NCBI GenBank assembly: GCA_018398765.1
Contig: JAHBMJ010004861.1
Location: 1-64,000, forward strand
DNA: 64,000 bases
From: Chromera velia
Lineage: Eukaryota > Sar > Chromeraceae
Direction of reading: 5' to 3'
Below the pieces are notes generated by a model, which ran no database searches, had not been told where the DNA came from, and worked only from the letters and a program-made list of their open reading frames with translations. The position numbers and the translations under genes were made by a program. Shown piece by piece: positions 34,458 through 46,400 of this stretch; position 1 is the stretch's first letter, and each line of letters opens with the position of its first letter.

Positions 34458-36406
34458 GGGTCTGTCTGAATGAGAAAGGAAAGTCCTGCAGCGAGAGTCA
34501 GATGGGAGGGAAAGGAGCAGGGGCGTGGGTGCATGGGTGAATCAAAGGGGGGTTGGGACTTCCGTTCCTTTCAGTTCTTTTCCGTCCTTGATATAAGTGG
34601 AAGTGGGATTTCTCTCTCTGCCGCCTTGATGATGATAGGGCTCTAGAGAGGTCGGGTCTGCTTCTCTCCTGTTCGCTTGTGCCTGTACAAAAGATTGGAA
34701 GACAGACAGACAGAGAAAGTGGGGGTAAAGTGCACGAGCAAGGAGACAGGGTGAAAGAGAATCCAGGAGGCATGATTGAATCACGACGCAGTGACTGCAT
34801 GACAGCAACCGTCTGTCTGTCTGTCTTCCTAGAGGTCTTGTCTGAAAACTTCGCCATTCGATTTGCATTGTCGGCTTGCGATTTGATGAAGAAGAGAGGA
34901 AGGGGGGGGAGGGGGGTTGGGGGCAGTTTCGACAATGAAAGAGGGGAAGAGACGAGGAGAGGCGTGCAGAGAGAAAATCAGCCGAGGGACTGGAACGGAA
35001 TTCTTCACGGAATGTCTCGGTCCAGCCTGGCATTCTGGTGAGAAGTGTTGAAGATGCATCTCTCTCTCTCTCGTTCGTTCTTCTGTCTGTCTCTCTTTCG
35101 GAGTCACCTTTCCAAATAGTCGGGGTTTGAGTGCGGGGGGGGGATCACCTTATAGGCAGCGCCTTGGTCTGACTTAGTCTGACCACACAAACATTCCACG
35201 GAAAGCTCGAGACTTAAGTTGCCTCAGTAAGTTGCCTGATCGTGGGAGATCAAAGACGATAAGAACTTGAGGCTGCGGCGATTGTTTTCGCCTCATATGA
35301 AAAATCGGGGAGTGTTCCGTCTCAATCATGCCAGATGTTCCTGCATGTTCCTACGTACACGCATGGATTGAAAGATTTATCGCACATGCATGCATGTAAA
35401 CGGTTTTTTAAAAGGACTTTCTGTATTAGTTTGTTACTAAATTTTACTAACTTAAAATTTCATTGCATCTCAAACAACAGTTTATAAACACGTTATTACA
35501 TATATTTGTATGTGTACTATACATATGAAATCATACTAGTTAATTAAATATGCTAAAATGGTCTAGAAAATGGTATAACCTAGTTGTATAGAACTGAATG
35601 TTAGGATAAAGTGGGATTAATGTTTGGAGGATTGGCCTCGATCGTGGACCCCCATTCTAAGCGTTCAATGTGCGGTGTCTAAAGCACTTAAAATTATGTA
35701 AAATAAAATTAAATGGTGGGGAAATTCAGAAAAGTTTTTATGTGTCTGTTCTATCGATCATGTGCTCTTTTGCGCGTAGCAATCTCACAAGACAACTCAA
35801 AAATCGGCAACTCCACAACGAATTAAAAAGGCCTGTGGAAGCAGTTCTAAGCAGTTCTTCAAATAACGCTTACATGTATCGCCCTCAAGCTAGATTTCGG
35901 AATTTTTTACTTCGGTTACAGGTTCCTGGGCATTGGCAAACAAAAGTCGCTCGAATACATGCACTCGACTTTGCTCTACTTTGCTCTCTTGCGCGCGGCA
36001 CATGTTGAGCTGTTTTGTAAGTACCCCCCGCTACGCTTTCCGAGGTCATGTAGACGGGTCGATCCTACCGAGACGCGCCCGACCATGCACGCATGCAAAT
36101 GTGTGCTGACGTATGCTGATCGACGTAGATCAACTGACGGAGACGTGCATGCAGAACAACCCCAAATGGGACAGAGCTATCATGCCAGTGCAGCTCCATG
36201 CAGAATGAATGACCCAGACTCTCGGGAAGCTCTTAACTCGCAAATTGTAAACATCGCAAGTCCGTCACAGTCTGACCATCTGCGACATCTGGACGAAAGC
36301 AGACAGGCGTCTGACCTTTGAGCAGAACAGCGGGAGGCGCAAGAATTTTTTTGTCACCAGCTTGAAACCACCGCCTGAGCCGGCCCTTGAAAGGCGGTCA
36401 CCAGAA
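34458..36406. other. Spacer between SMC1 and the LPMO-like gene
   Basis: The first 0.7 kb resembles the surrounding intronic DNA and probably holds the SMC1 3' UTR. From about 35380 to 35900 the DNA is strongly AT-rich with no coding signal. The last 400 bp is less AT-rich and is the likely LPMO promoter, with TGCATGCA at 36146-36153 and a related GCATGCAAAT near 36091. Confidence 0.5.
36146..36153. promoter_or_regulatory. TGCATGCA motif upstream of the LPMO-like gene
   Basis: A perfect TGCATGCA palindrome lies about 250 bp upstream of the ATG. The same octamer occurs in both divergent promoter spacers of this window. An ApiAP2-type binding role is inferred from apicomplexan knowledge. Confidence 0.35.
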
Positions 36407-37987
36407 ATGTGTCAACAGGGCCGCATTCTGGCCCTGTCACTTCTGCTCCTATGTCCGCTGTGCGAAAGCCACGGCTCCATGTACGAGCCTCCGTCTCGTA
36501 ACTCACTCGGACTGAATCTCCTTGGCCCAACCTGCGCAGGTGGTGCGTGCCAGTGGTACACGCAGGGCGCCACCATTGGTTGTGATCGTCCTTCCGGTCG
36601 TTTCGAGCCCACAGAGAAGGATTGTGAAGAGGGCGCAGAACCAACCCTAGTTTGGTGGAGGGACACCGACCTGCTGGAATACGAAACCGACGGGCACTCA
36701 CCCCCAGTCAACACGACTTACTTCCCCTGGCGCTACCCCGGCTCCGCCCCTGTCTTTGATGCTTGTGGCACTGCGGGGGGAGGAGTGCCCCCACTGGGCC
36801 AATTGGACCCCCCACCGGGGAGACGTGCCGGGGCCCTGGGTTCAGACCCGTCTCAGGCCCCGAAGCTTTTGGAGATAACGATTTGGGAGGCGGGGTCTGT
36901 AGTGGAGGTTGCGTGGGCAGTGGCAGCGAATCATGGGGGGGGGTATCAGTATCGTCTCTGCCCTGCGTCAGAGCCTTTGACGGAGGAATGTTTTCAACGT
37001 TTTCCGTTACAGTTTGTTGGAGATAAACAGTGGATTCAATTCGGTAACGGTCTGGACACTTCGAAGAGATTTGAAATTCCTGCCAAGCGTGTGGGGGGAG
37101 ACAAGGTGATTCCTTTCGGGTCCTCATGGACGAAGAATCCAATCCCCGGGTGTGTGATCAATGGGGCCAGAGAGAAGGAACCCTGTTTGGGCCCTACCTC
37201 TAGTCCTCCTCTTCCTTTCGCGGTGTTTGCCTACGGGCAGGGGTCTGCGAAAGGACTTTTTGGATATGGGGGGGGTCATTGTATGGGCAATCAGACGGTG
37301 AATCCAGATGTAAAATGCACAGACACAGAATACAGGGCGGCTTCCTTCGATTTCGGAATTGTCGACAAAGTCCGCGTTCCCGCAGATTTGCCTCCAGGTG
37401 AGTATGTGGTTGGATTTCGGTGGGATTGTGAGCAGACAAAACAAATCTGGAGCTCGTGTGCAGATGTGACTGTCGCTGTCCGTGGCAGCCCCAGCACAAA
37501 ACCCTTCTCTCCTCAGAAGGGGTGTACTGCTTGTTGCAACCCGGTAGGGGGTCTGTGTGCGAACTGCACAGGGTGTCTACACGATCGGACGGGTGCGTGT
37601 GCGTACTGCTGGACTCCCCAGGTCTGGTGGGACGGCGTGAGGCATTGGTCTCCTCGTGCGAGTCACGTTCAGTGCTTGGGGTTTGAGTCCGAGGATGGAG
37701 GGGCGTCTGTATGGGATGTGGGGGATCCTGTGGGGATCTGGTCGCCTGGGTGTCCCAAATGTTGGAGGGACAAGGGGGGGTGTGAGGAGCACGTGAGGGA
37801 ACTGGTTGTGTCTTCCAGCAACATTTTTTTTGAAAAAGAGAAGCAAGAAGAGGATAAAGTGACGTGGTGGAAAGGGGCACTCGCATGGATTGCGGGAGGA
37901 AGTGTGGTCGTCGTGGGTCTGACTCTCGCCCTCACAGTCTTTTCGACAAATTTCGGCAGAACGGGATATCAGCAAGTTTCCCCATAA
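36407..37987 (+). CDS. Membrane-anchored LPMO-like protein (chitin-binding type-4 / AA15-like)
   Basis: This single-exon gene starts at the ATG at 36407 and encodes 526 aa. The open frame extends to 36362, but only through a TTG codon. A signal peptide (about residues 1-20, ILALSLLLLCPLC) ends just before HGSMYEPPSRN, so cleavage would expose the N-terminal His of a copper histidine brace. The second brace histidine is in ANHGGGYQYRLC. Other conserved-looking blocks are PWRYPGSAPVFDACG, KQWIQFG and WSSCADVTV. After the catalytic domain comes a Cys-rich segment (CTACC, CANCTGC, CAYCW), then a transmembrane helix near the C-terminus (ALAWIAGGSVVVVGLTLAL) and a short tail. The expected activity is oxidative cleavage of chitin, cellulose or a similar glycan at the cell surface or in an endomembrane compartment. 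The substrate is unknown. Confidence 0.85.
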   Translation: MCQQGRILALSLLLLCPLCESHGSMYEPPSRNSLGLNLLGPTCAGGACQWYTQGATIGCDRPSGRFEPTEKDCEEGAEPTLVWWRDTDLLEYETDGHSPPVNTTYFPWRYPGSAPVFDACGTAGGGVPPLGQLDPPPGRRAGALGSDPSQAPKLLEITIWEAGSVVEVAWAVAANHGGGYQYRLCPASEPLTEECFQRFPLQFVGDKQWIQFGNGLDTSKRFEIPAKRVGGDKVIPFGSSWTKNPIPGCVINGAREKEPCLGPTSSPPLPFAVFAYGQGSAKGLFGYGGGHCMGNQTVNPDVKCTDTEYRAASFDFGIVDKVRVPADLPPGEYVVGFRWDCEQTKQIWSSCADVTVAVRGSPSTKPFSPQKGCTACCNPVGGLCANCTGCLHDRTGACAYCWTPQVWWDGVRHWSPRASHVQCLGFESEDGGASVWDVGDPVGIWSPGCPKCWRDKGGCEEHVRELVVSSSNIFFEKEKQEEDKVTWWKGALAWIAGGSVVVVGLTLALTVFSTNFGRTGYQQVSP

Positions 37988-38807
37988 CAGATCAAGTTTG
38001 AGTTTTCGCCTAGGTTCTAGCTTTCTTTGATCAAAAAGCTTGCAAAGTATCAAATGAACTAGCAAATGAAAGATCTTTCCGTGCATGGTCATGTGACAGT
38101 CTGCCAGTGCGCCGCTGTGCGCGACTCCGACAGTGTCCGGAGGGCTCAGTTGCCGACTTGTAAACATTCAATAGCATTCATATGCATTCATACTTTTCTG
38201 TTAATTTATCTTTACACTTTTTAGAGTTTTTTTCATATGTATGCAGAGCAGATGCAGTTGAGATGCTTGTGTTAGTGCTTGTATTACAGGATTACATTGT
38301 GTTCGGGGCCGAAGCCTTAGACCTGCGTGCCAGTTGTAACAGTGACTTCATCACACTTGAAAAAAAAAAATGTTAGATACTTCAAAAATCTTTAAAACTT
38401 CATTTATATTTCTTTTAATGTTAATTAAGCCAGTAGAATGCAACTTAATGCCTAAGAACAAATTATAGAACCAGTGATTGTCAACGTATTTAGGATTTAA
38501 TCCAACCAATTCTAACATCAATTGAAAAAAATCTATATGGAGTTAACTAAATAGTTAATCTTAAATTCGTATAATAAAGTATTAACAACGAAGTATGTAT
38601 ATCAAATTACTACAAGTCTACTATAGCTGTAAAGTAATTTGGAAGTGAAACTGAGTAGATCAACTTCTAAATCGACGTGACTTTTCATTTAATTCTAATA
38701 TATTGCTTCCTAGATTGCTTCTTGTCTCTTCTAAATTAAAGAAAAATAATATATAATGATAACTGCAATTGCTTTGATTAAAAGTCCAAAACAGATTTTA
38801 CTACTAG
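37988..38807. other. AT-rich spacer between convergent genes
   Basis: No ORF with coding character is present. Composition falls sharply to AT-rich from about 38180 until the minus-strand stop codon at 38808. It presumably contains the 3' UTRs of the two converging genes. Confidence 0.6.
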
Positions 38808-40411
38808 CTAAGGCCATGCGCCATCGTCGCTAGACTCTCCGACAAAGTGGGCGTCTCGGGGAAACGGGGTGCCCTGGGGGGGTGGGACCATACTAGGTGG
38901 GGGCGGTCCTGGAGGCTTCGGTCTTTGAAGAGAAGCGCTGCCTGTCGAGGCTACAGAAGACCTCCGAGGACCCCCTGGAGGGCCTCCAGGGACACTCGGC
39001 CTCCGGGGAGATCCCCCTCCCGCACTGTCCCTTGATCTTCTCCTCCGATACCCCCCAGCTGTCCCTTGAGAGCCCTGAGACTGGCTGGTTCCCTTGTAGC
39101 GATCCTCCTTTCCCCTCAGTAACAGTGCCATCACGTCTTCGTCCGGGTCACTGGACACAAAGGGATCCCCTGATTCGTCGGGGGGGACGAGAAACTCTCT
39201 CAGTGGGGCGCCTGGACTCTGTGTGGGCACAGCCGCTGCAGTAGCTGCAGGCTCAGAGGGGGGAATGGGACCTGAGGAGGGTGGGGAGGGGCGTGCGGGC
39301 TTGTGTGAGGATGGCTCATCGGCAAAACGGGGGGAGGTTGGAGCAGGGGGACGGAGAGCTGCTGAGGTATCGGGAGAGGCACCTGGTACAGGCGTGGGGG
39401 ATTTGGACTGCATGTTCCTGCTTTGTTGCGCAGAGGATGTTGGGGGGAGTGGTGCAGCACCTACGCTTCCTCGCTTCCCTGAGGCTCCCCTGTGACTTGG
39501 AGGGGGGCTGCCAACGGACGGCACTGAAAACTTCCTCTCCTGCACTGTCTTCTTCTGCCAGGGATCGACAACTACTGCAACGTAGTGGTTCTGCTTCACT
39601 TCGCCTCCTGCGGCACTGGTGACTGGGGATGCTTTTTTCTTTCTGCCTGCGCTGCTGTCTGTGCCTCCCTTTGCGTCTGAAGACCCCGTTGCCTGGCCTG
39701 GCCGTGCTTTCGGTCGGGGTGGGAGCTCTTTCTCCTTGGGCTTGGGGGGAGGCGCTTTTGGACGCATTCTCTCATACACAGCCGCACTCTCGTGTTCCCA
39801 TTGGGGGTCCTGCAAGGGGAGGGGAGGGGAGGGGAGAACACTGATTGAAGTTTTGCACTTTTGTTTCTTTTGAGTCTTCTTCTTCCTTCCTTCTTTCTTT
39901 CATTCCTTCCTTCCGTCCTTCCTTTCTTCCTTCATTCCTTTCTTCCTTTCTTCCTTTTTTTCTTCCTTCCTTCCTTCTTTCCTTCCTTCCTTCCTTCCGT
40001 CCTTCCTTTCTTCCTTCCTTCATTCCTTTCTTCCTTTCTTCCTTTCTTCCTTTCTTTCTTTCTTCCTTCCTTCCTTCCTTCCTTCCTTCCTTCTTTTCCT
40101 TCCTTCCTTCCTTCCTTCCTTCCTTCTTTCCTTTTTTTCTTCCTTCCTTCCTTTCATTTTCCTTTCTCTTTCCCTTTTGTCTCTGTCTATATTCGAAGAG
40201 GACACTACTTTCTCGTGTCCCCCCTTGTGGGCCGACCTCGAAGATTGCCCCCGGGAACGGGGCCTTTGTCTGCATCTCCTGTTCCACCCTCATTTCGTCA
40301 GGCGACAGACCCTCCTGGAGCCTCCGACTCCATGGAGTGTCCTGAAGGGAGAGCAACGGACAGACAAATACACGTAGGCAAGCATTCTCACGCAAAGAGA
40401 AGACATGACGG

Positions 40412-40471
<60 letters not shown>

Positions 40472-40484
40472 AAAAGAGCTAGAG

Positions 40485-40527
<43 letters not shown>

Positions 40528-43410
40528 AATAGGCAGACAGACCTCCGGGCTAATGCCAGGCCTATAGAGTACAGAGGGTGTCTGCGTCTCTCTCTCCTCT
40601 CTCGGAGTCGGAAGGTCCGCCTGCTGGGACACCTCGTGCTTCAGCATCGTTTGCATGCCCTGCACACAAGCAAAACAACATAGCAAACACTTTCAGCAGC
40701 GAAGGTCGACAAATGGAAGGGCAGAGAAACGGTCTGTCCGAAACAAATGGAAACATTGACACCATCTTTCCAGGGTTCAAGGTCTGAAGCTAGGTTGAAC
40801 AGGGAGAGGAAAACCTAAACCCCTGCTGACATCCCCGTCGTCTCTGTCTCCGTCCATCACACCAAGGGTCTTAATTTCTGTTTTCTCTCGCAATTCGATT
40901 TCTATGCTTGTTGCAAAAAAAAAAACAGACATCCCGACCTACCTGTGTTCGTGGTCTGACGACTGTGATCTTTGTCTCTGACATAGCCCGCGCGTTCGCA
41001 TAGTCCAGGAACTTCTGTCGTTTCTCCGGTGTGTCGAAGTATCGAAGGAATAGGTTGTCCTTCAAAGAGTAGAGCGTCAAAGGTGTCCGAGCAACGACGA
41101 CATCTTTACTCCGAACTCTTCCACTGACCACCCCCATTTCTCCAAACATCTCCCCCTCCCTGATAAACGCCACAGGGGAACGGCGTCCAAAGTCGTCCAC
41201 AGCCACCACGGCAACTCTGCCTTCCTCAATCAAAAACCACCTGTCGGCAGGCTCGTGTTGTCTGATCACGCAGTCACCCAAACGACGGTAAATCCGTTTC
41301 TCCAGCCCTCTGCTACACATCTCCAGCAACGTGTCTTCTTCAAGCTCATTCAGCACGGCGCACCTTCTCAGTGTCGCCATCGCTCTCACAAGGTCTGCAG
41401 GTTGAATCTCTTCCCAGTTCGGGTCCTCGCTATCCAGTGTCTGACGGGTCCGGACGTTCTTCGGGTCCTCCCGAGGCATCAGAGCTTCGTCTATGGCAAA
41501 GTCCTGGTCCTCTCCTCCTGCGAGACGCCACCGGGCTCCTGTGGCGGTGGGGGGAGGCGGGGCGGAGCCGTCGCCCTCACGCTGCACACAGAACAAAGAT
41601 ATCGAAGAAAGTCTTCGCACACAAAAAAAGTGGTGAAGGTCAACGCAACCAATGCGTGACAGAAAGACGGGAGAGACAGTGAGAGCGCACAGCCAATCTA
41701 TCTGAGGGGATTCCATAGGAGGCTCAGACACCTTTTTGGTGCAACCATTTGAAAAAGTTCACCGAAAACAGAGAAGAATATGGACATATGGAAGAATGAT
41801 CAAACTTCTATCCATCAAAATTTCAAAGAATCAGCATCACAATTCTGCTGCTTACCCATCCACCCCCGCGTCTCCATCTCTCCACGGCATCCAGAATCTT
41901 TTGCAGCGCAATCGAATCAGCAGTGTTGCTGCAGTCGATCACTCAAAAGTGTGCACAACTTCCGAAGCAAAGAAGAGGTCAAACCTGACATCAAGATACT
42001 AGAGAAGAGCCATGCAGCACAACAAAAAAGGGCGGGAGGGGGAAGGGATTGAAGACAGAAAAAAAGACAGGGGCGGTCATGAAGAGAACGTGGGCGATAG
42101 ACAGGGACACAACATGTAGAGAGGACTCCAGGAACACAGCATGAACTATCCTACCTGAACAATAGGAATCTCTCTCACCCATGCAACCACTCCCATTCCA
42201 ATTCCAACCGACCCTGCAATTTCTCTGAAGACCTCCTCAGACTCTTCTCTAGAGAATCCAACCTTGTTCCCCAGACGTTGAAATGCATCCAGAGATATCT
42301 CACCACCCTCTTTGGCTCCGCTTGCACCGAGGGCAGCCCTGCACAAAGAAAGTGTGTGTCACGCACAACTTTACTTGAAGAAGAATGAAGGGCCGGCAAA
42401 GAACAGAAAACCATGAAGGTCTCCTCTCCAGTTGATTGACATGCCAGCTCTGGGAGAAGAGGGTCTCCCCTTTCTTTCCTCTTTGTCTCCTCGATCTTCT
42501 TCAACTGTTGGAGGAAAGAGTGTCTTCGCAAATCCATTGGAATAGGAGTAAACAAAACAAAAGTGACATGTTAACAGGCAGAAAAGAAAGCAAAAGAAGC
42601 AAAGTCTCGTGCCGTCTTTCTGACAATCAATCGACCAAAAAAGCAATCAGCATCAGTCGATAAGTAAACGAACAAACTGACTGACTGACCCAAGGTCTCC
42701 AGCTGTCACCTGCAGCAAGCATCCGGGTAGACGACAGACAAAAATGCAAATAGAATGAATGTGTTGCCAACAAATAGAGGATGTCTGCAGCTGCGTCACT
42801 TCTAAGATTGGATCCAACCGGCAGGGACTCTCTCCGTTTTCCTTCAAGGATCTTAGACGGACGCCGAGAAGATTTGTGTACGGCCGTGAAAACTCTCATT
42901 GGAAACCATGGAGGTATTATATTACCCTTTCGCCAGCTCACCATACAGTCATTGCACAAACCGTAGAGTAAATTTGGTTTGCATGTGCGCATGCCCGCTT
43001 ATGTGAGAAGCAAGCGTCCGAAGAAATCTTTTTGAGTGTGGGTGCTTTTGGGGTAATGGGGTCCCTCCCTTACTTGCCCGTAACAAAATTTAACTGAGAG
43101 ACGAGGGAAAGGAATCGAATATTTGCATCTGCGTGAGTGTGGGTGCATTGCCCGAGGAACAGAACAGGTATCCTCACCTTTGCGAGTCTATAGAAGAGTT
43201 CCTCTGGAGAGGGCGACTTTCCCTTCCTGAACCCCTTCACCCAGTCGGCAAGGGAGAGATCCCCGTCCCTCTTCTCGTCGATGACTGCGAATGCTTCTTC
43301 CAGCTTCTTGTCGCTCAGAACCTTCTGGTGGTCCAGCTGAGTGAAAAATCTCTTGAAGGACTGCAGGAGCAGCAATGAGAAAAGTTAGATTCTCTGTCCG
43401 TCTGTCTAGC

Positions 43411-43462
<52 letters not shown>

Positions 43463-46400
43463 ACAGACCCATGCGCACGTACACACACATAGACAGGGAC
43501 GCGAATCGAACATAGGGATTCGAAGCAAAGAAGTAGAAACTCTGCAAGCTCGATTCACAGCACAATCGTGCGCAGAATTTTTAGTCACATCCGTTCTGGC
43601 AAGTCGCATCTCTCCTGGTCTCTCTCTCAAATCACTACTGACTTACCCACCCTCTTGTCCAGCTTCTTCTTGTGATGAGCCGCAGCAACAAAGGATGTGA
43701 TTTCGTCCTGCACGCACGGTCAGGAAGCAGGACGCCGTAAGCAAAACTCGATCCTGGAATTAGATTATCAGCTGCTCGGGCCTACTACTAATGTATGAAG
43801 TCAAACGGAGAAAGAAATGCTCGACAAACGCGGCGTCAAAGTCAGCGAAAGGGAGGGAGGGAGGAGGGGTAGATCGATAGACAGATTATGGGGGAATGCT
43901 CGACATCAGGCGTGCATTCTTAAGACATAAACATGTCACTACAAATAAAATTCATCAGCCCACGCACAGACAGACCTCAAAATTGGGTGAGATCACTTGC
44001 CGAAGAAGTAAAACTGCGGGGTGCTGCACGACTTCATTCTCAAGTCGGTCGGCATTTGCCTCCTTCCTTGCGTGCTCCTCCTCCTCTAGAATGTCCCCTA
44101 TCGTTACAAACCCAGCATTTCCCCTGCAACACCCAACAAGAAGATAGTCCAATTTTCGCATTACAAATGAAGTGCTGAGGAGTTGCAACATCCGCTCGGA
44201 TATAGCAGCGTCGTGTTATCAGACATGGGTGAGCAGGTACAGTGAGTCGAAGACCGGAGAAGCAAATGCGACAGAGAGCTTTCGGAGATAAGTCAGGCAG
44301 AAATATGCAGCAGCAAGCGAATTTGTCTTCTTTCATTGTCCTGCACCTTCTGCTAGGCAAAGACAGGCCGAAAGACCTACTGACCGATCTAACTTCTCCC
44401 AAATGCGTTCTGTCTCCTTCAAATCAAATCCGCATTGCTTCGTGAAACTGCAAACATGTGTACGCACGAAAATGCGAAGCTCTTCGAACCGTTTGCTCGA
44501 GTGACTTTTTTCTGACGCCAGAACATGAAACAAAGAGAGAAAGAACCGGTCTTGCTTTAGCTTCCTCGTAAATCAGAGGCGTGTGCTAAGCAAAGAATTC
44601 TCAGTCATGCGCTTAAAGTGTAACAGACGTCAACCCAAAAACAACACAAGAGAAGACACAGAAAGTCAAAAAAGCAAAGAGAAAGACTAGATGGGGGGGA
44701 AAGACCGCACCGACACAAGACCGCCCCGGACACAGTCAATGAAAGGCAGAGTCTCTTTTTTGTCTTCGTTCCTTCAAGATCCTTTCCCCCCCCATTCCCC
44801 TCCAGTTCACTCACTCACCTGACAAATCCCTTCTGTGAAATTTCCTGATCTAGAGTCACAGGGTCATCCGCGGCTGCCCCTAGTGCGGTCCTGCAGGAGC
44901 GCCAGTAGAAGGGAGAACATGATATGTGGAGTCAGTGAACTGTGTACATGAAAAGAGGAAGAATTGCGCATCCATGGCCGTCCTGAAGAGATCGGCCAAA
45001 AGTGAAACAAAACCGAAAGGAATGCAGTGGGTGAACCAGAAAAGTCCTGAAAATACCGGGCTGGGTGGATGGGCAGACTTTCAACAAAAGGGGTAAGGAG
45101 TCGCTCTTCTTCATTGCGCTGAGTCCAGTTGCATGTGTCTAAGAAGAGGGGAAGAGGGAGCCTTGCACAATTGTCACTGTCGACGAGTGCCTCAATCTGC
45201 ATGTCTCCTCATCACCCCAGGCAGGCATCCCCAGACTGACGCGAGAGAGCCCTCGCCAAACTGCATCCATACAAACACACAGAGAGGAGGGAAGGTATGC
45301 AGAAACATAAAGACAGGAGGGAAGATAGAAAAACATCAGTTACTATCAAAAAGTAATGAAAGCCCCACGGACCAAGGCAGACGACAAAGAGTTGCGGGGG
45401 GGCAGACATTGCGGTGGGTCTCTGAGAAAGAATGAGCGAACCAATTGTTGCGTCTTCTTCTTCCTCAATTCTTTTCCTGGTCGGTTTCTCTCTTTTCGTT
45501 CTGCCCGAGTGCTCAAATCCCTTCTTTCAGCCTGAAAAAAACGTCAAGCAAGTCTGTACAGACGCATCATTCTCATACACTACTCTTCACTGAATCCGAT
45601 GTTGTGACGTTGCTCTGCTGACCTCTCTGAGTCTGAGTGTGAGTTCCAAAAAGTCCCTCGGCTTGTCTGCCCTGACGACTGAGAGGAACTCCGATGTCGT
45701 CACGTTCCCGTCTCCTGTCGGGTCGAGGGCGTCGAATGCCTGTTGGACCATCTGCTGGGGGCACTGGGGGTGGAGGGACTTCACGCGGTCCTTGAACTCC
45801 TGCAGGCAGAAAGGAAGGAGACAACAGAAAAGCTGATTTTCTTTCTTGAATTTCGTGTCAGTCCAGTAAAAGGGGTTTCCTGCGGTAGTTGAACCCCGCA
45901 GCAGTCCCTCAATTTGCTTGGGGCAAGCATCAACAGATGCACAAACGCGTGTTCTTTGGTACAAATCGGATGCGTCATCACACGTATGGGTGCCTGTCTG
46001 AACCAAAACAGTGACTGCTACTTCTCGCGAGGTTCGTTAAATGTCAATTGAACTGACTGCCTGACTGACAGGGTATCTAAAGGCTCCACTTTGAGTCTTG
46101 TCAAGGAAGAGGAACCCTCTCATGGCCGTGGAAAAGTGGAGCGACACCAACCGGCAGACATAGAGAGACCGTGTGGTGTGCCTATCTCTTGTTTTCATGG
46201 ACGATCTTTCCTGTTCCTTCTCTTCAATCCTCTCATGAAGAAGATTCTTAAACCTGCCGTAGACATTCTTCATCTCCTGGTTTTCCCTCAAAATCTCCCC
46301 ACTCTCCGAGCCAATTGTATGGAGCATTTCGAGCAGCTCTGTTCTTTGTTGTGATGTCTTCTCGAGATTCTCCTGCAACGTTTCCGCTCTATGCTCAGAC

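Noticed and set aside
34458-35110. Antisense and sense ORFs of 90-160 codons downstream of SMC1
   Set aside because: They are low-complexity Ser/Pro/Arg sequence with no splice partners or domain signal; more likely 3' UTR or spacer.
36362-36406. Upstream extension of the LPMO-like ORF
   Set aside because: The first codon is TTG. The ATG at 36407 gives a proper signal peptide ending before the mature His.
39845-40496. Ser/Phe/Leu-rich ORFs and the opposite Lys/Glu/Arg-rich ORF (up to 304 codons)
   Set aside because: They are translations of the (TTCC)n array and neighbouring microsatellites within introns of the minus-strand gene.
43400-43465. Possible CRISPR-like or tandem array
   Set aside because: It is a simple (GTCT)n/(TC)n run with no spacers. 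No CRISPR array is present anywhere in the window.
45161-45196. Alternative 35-nt exon (IEALVDSDNCA) in the EF-hand gene
   Set aside because: It would need a weak GC donor (GCTCCC). The 20-nt exon at 45241-45260 gives the same phase with a strong GTCAGT donor.
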